Assembly: GCA_945897765.1 (NCBI GenBank)
Contig: CAMDGP010000108.1
Location: 1-7,326, forward strand
Direction of reading: 5' to 3'
DNA from: Chitinophaga pinensis
Lineage (GTDB): Bacteria; Bacteroidota; Bacteroidia; Flavobacteriales_D; Crocinitomicaceae
DNA length: 7,326 nucleotides
Position 1 is the first letter of the stretch, and every line of letters starts with the position of its first letter. Positions 6,146 to 7,326 of this stretch are shown piece by piece. The position numbers were made by a program, and so were the translations under genes. The notes under the pieces are model-generated. The model saw only the letters and a list, made by a program, of their open reading frames with translations, was not told where the DNA came from and made no database searches.

Positions 6146-7326
6146 ATGATAATAAATTATAAAGTAGTAAATTCAATTTCAATTAACGTTAAGATTTTTA
6201 TTCTTTACTTGTTCTTTAGCAATACTTTATTTTCCCAAGTTGTTTCACCTTTTAATATTCGTTTTCAAACTAACCAAAAAGGCGGTATAGTAATTTTGTC
6301 GAATGTATCACTAACTTGTAACAGTAGTAGTTCGAATTGCGGGACTTTTCAGCAGCAAGTTCCCCCTGGTGGAAATCACAATCAAGACGGCGGAATTGTT
6401 ATGGATTTCATCGATGTTGACGGTGTCTCAAGTACTTATAATTCATCAAGTGATAGTTTAAACTTAGCAAATTGTAGTGAAATTTTATGGGCAGGTTTAT
6501 ATTGGAGTGCTCGTGTTTCCGAAAGCACAACGAATTATAACTCTAGAAATCAAGTTAGAATTAGAAGAAATTCGGGTTCTTATCAAACGTTAGTAGCTGA
6601 TCAGACACTTGATGTTCCTAATATTCCCTCAAATCCAAACTTTCAAATGCCAGGATATTTTTGTTATAAAAATGTAACAAGTATTATTCAGGTTGGTGGA
6701 GCTCGTGCACGCTACACTGTCGGTAACATTGTTTCAGAAACGGGTGTAAATAATTTATTTGGAGCGTGGTCTTTGGTTGTTGTTTACAAAAATGTGTTTC
6801 AAACAATGCGAAATCTAACTGTTTTTGATGGAATGGCTTATGTTAGTAATGGGAATAGTGTGGATTTACCAATCTCTGGCTTTACTACTCCGTTATTAGG
6901 TCCTGTCAGTTTTGAATTGGGAATCGTTGCTTACGAAGGAGATCGAAATATTCAGGGAGACAGATTACAATTTAATGGAAACGGTACTTTTCAAGATGTT
7001 CCTGATGTAATGAGAAGTTCAAGTGATTTTTTCAATAGCACATGTACTTACAATGGAGCTTACACACCTTTCAGAAATCCAAGTTACAATAATAATCTCG
7101 GTTTTGATTCTGGAATTTTTTTTCCAAATAACACCAATTTGGATTACATTTCTAATAATGTTTCTAATGCCACAGTAAGGGTAGTAACCTCGCAAGATGC
7201 TATTTTGCCTCGAGTAATTACCTCTGCCATTGACATTTTCGAGCCTGACCTTCGCGCCGATGTTCGCATCCGCGATATTAATGGTGGCAATGTCAACCCT
7301 GGTGACGTACTTGAATACACCGTTGT
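6146..7326 (+). CDS. Large secreted surface protein with DUF11-like repeat, 3' end outside window
   Basis: The frame is open for 393 codons to the window edge. The start ATG is the first after an in-frame TAG at 6140-6142. Residues 1-30 form a Sec signal peptide: a weakly basic N-terminus (K6, K16), the hydrophobic core IFILYLFF, and probable cleavage near LFS/Q (30/31). The mature part is rich in Asn, Ser, Thr and Val, as in extracellular beta-sandwich proteins, with Cys at 58, 65, 110, 173 and 300. Notable stretches are WAGLYWSA (115-122), GAWSLVVVYKN (206-216) and LTVFDGMAYV (224-233), a pattern I associate with N-terminal regions of Bacteroidota surface proteins but cannot name. From about 367, PDLRADVRIRDINGG followed by NPGDVLEYTVV matches the start of a DUF11 (TIGR01451) repeat. 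Such proteins usually end in a T9SS sorting domain; that end is not visible. Role inferred: adhesin or surface filament. Codon usage changes sharply from about 7187. Confidence 0.85.
   Translation, partial: MIINYKVVNSISINVKIFILYLFFSNTLFSQVVSPFNIRFQTNQKGGIVILSNVSLTCNSSSSNCGTFQQQVPPGGNHNQDGGIVMDFIDVDGVSSTYNSSSDSLNLANCSEILWAGLYWSARVSESTTNYNSRNQVRIRRNSGSYQTLVADQTLDVPNIPSNPNFQMPGYFCYKNVTSIIQVGGARARYTVGNIVSETGVNNLFGAWSLVVVYKNVFQTMRNLTVFDGMAYVSNGNSVDLPISGFTTPLLGPVSFELGIVAYEGDRNIQGDRLQFNGNGTFQDVPDVMRSSSDFFNSTCTYNGAYTPFRNPSYNNNLGFDSGIFFPNNTNLDYISNNVSNATVRVVTSQDAILPRVITSAIDIFEPDLRADVRIRDINGGNVNPGDVLEYTV

Noticed and set aside
5886..6182. 98-codon minus-strand ORF
   Set aside because: Low-complexity Lys/Ile/Leu/Asn composition from AT-rich DNA. 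It overlaps the start and signal peptide of the well-supported plus-strand secreted protein and has no family resemblance or promoter.
1..7326. tRNA, rRNA, phage, insertion sequence or defence-system genes
   Set aside because: No transposase, integrase, nuclease, toxin-antitoxin or RNA-gene signature could be recognised on either strand.

Overview
The window looks like a chromosomal segment of a Bacteroidota bacterium, most likely class Flavobacteriia. The evidence is an AT-rich genome, A-rich leaders without Shine-Dalgarno sequences, exact matches to the Bacteroidota -7 promoter element TAnnTTTG, a TIGR02757-family gene, and type IX secretion (T9SS) signatures: a C-terminal sorting domain and a secreted DUF11-type surface protein. 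A Fluviicola/Crocinitomicaceae-like host is only a guess.

Layout. Positions 1-502 are non-coding and hold a degenerate array with a period of about 79 nt. It is interrupted by a GC-rich palindromic element and ends at a clear promoter. Positions 503-2449 (+) encode a DEAD-box RNA helicase of DeaD/CsdA type with a DbpA-like RNA-binding domain and a long RGG tail. Positions 2450-2655 are non-coding, with stacked hairpins and a second copy of the palindromic element. Positions 2656-4455 (+) encode the ribosome-associated GTPase TypA/BipA, closed by an intrinsic terminator at 4479-4509. Positions 4522-5274 (-) encode a TIGR02757 (DUF2400) family protein whose promoter lies so close to the ATG that the mRNA may be leaderless. 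Positions 5295-5816 (-) are an orphan C-terminal stump of a T9SS cargo protein, apparently a pseudogene. Positions 5820-6145 are AT-rich and divergent, ending in a CG-centred palindrome like a LacI-family operator. From 6146 to the window edge (+) runs the 5' part of a large secreted protein with a signal peptide, an N-terminal extracellular region and the start of a DUF11-like repeat.

How the genes fit together. The helicase and TypA are both connected in other bacteria with large-subunit ribosome assembly, especially in the cold, so the left half may be a small ribosome-biogenesis neighbourhood. The right half is cell-surface/T9SS cargo, one gene apparently intact and one decayed, next to a conserved gene of unknown function. 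I see no convincing new multi-gene system. The most worthwhile leads are the repeat family on both sides of the helicase, the predicted leaderless gene, the T9SS stump, and the operator-like site and abrupt codon-usage change in the secreted protein gene.
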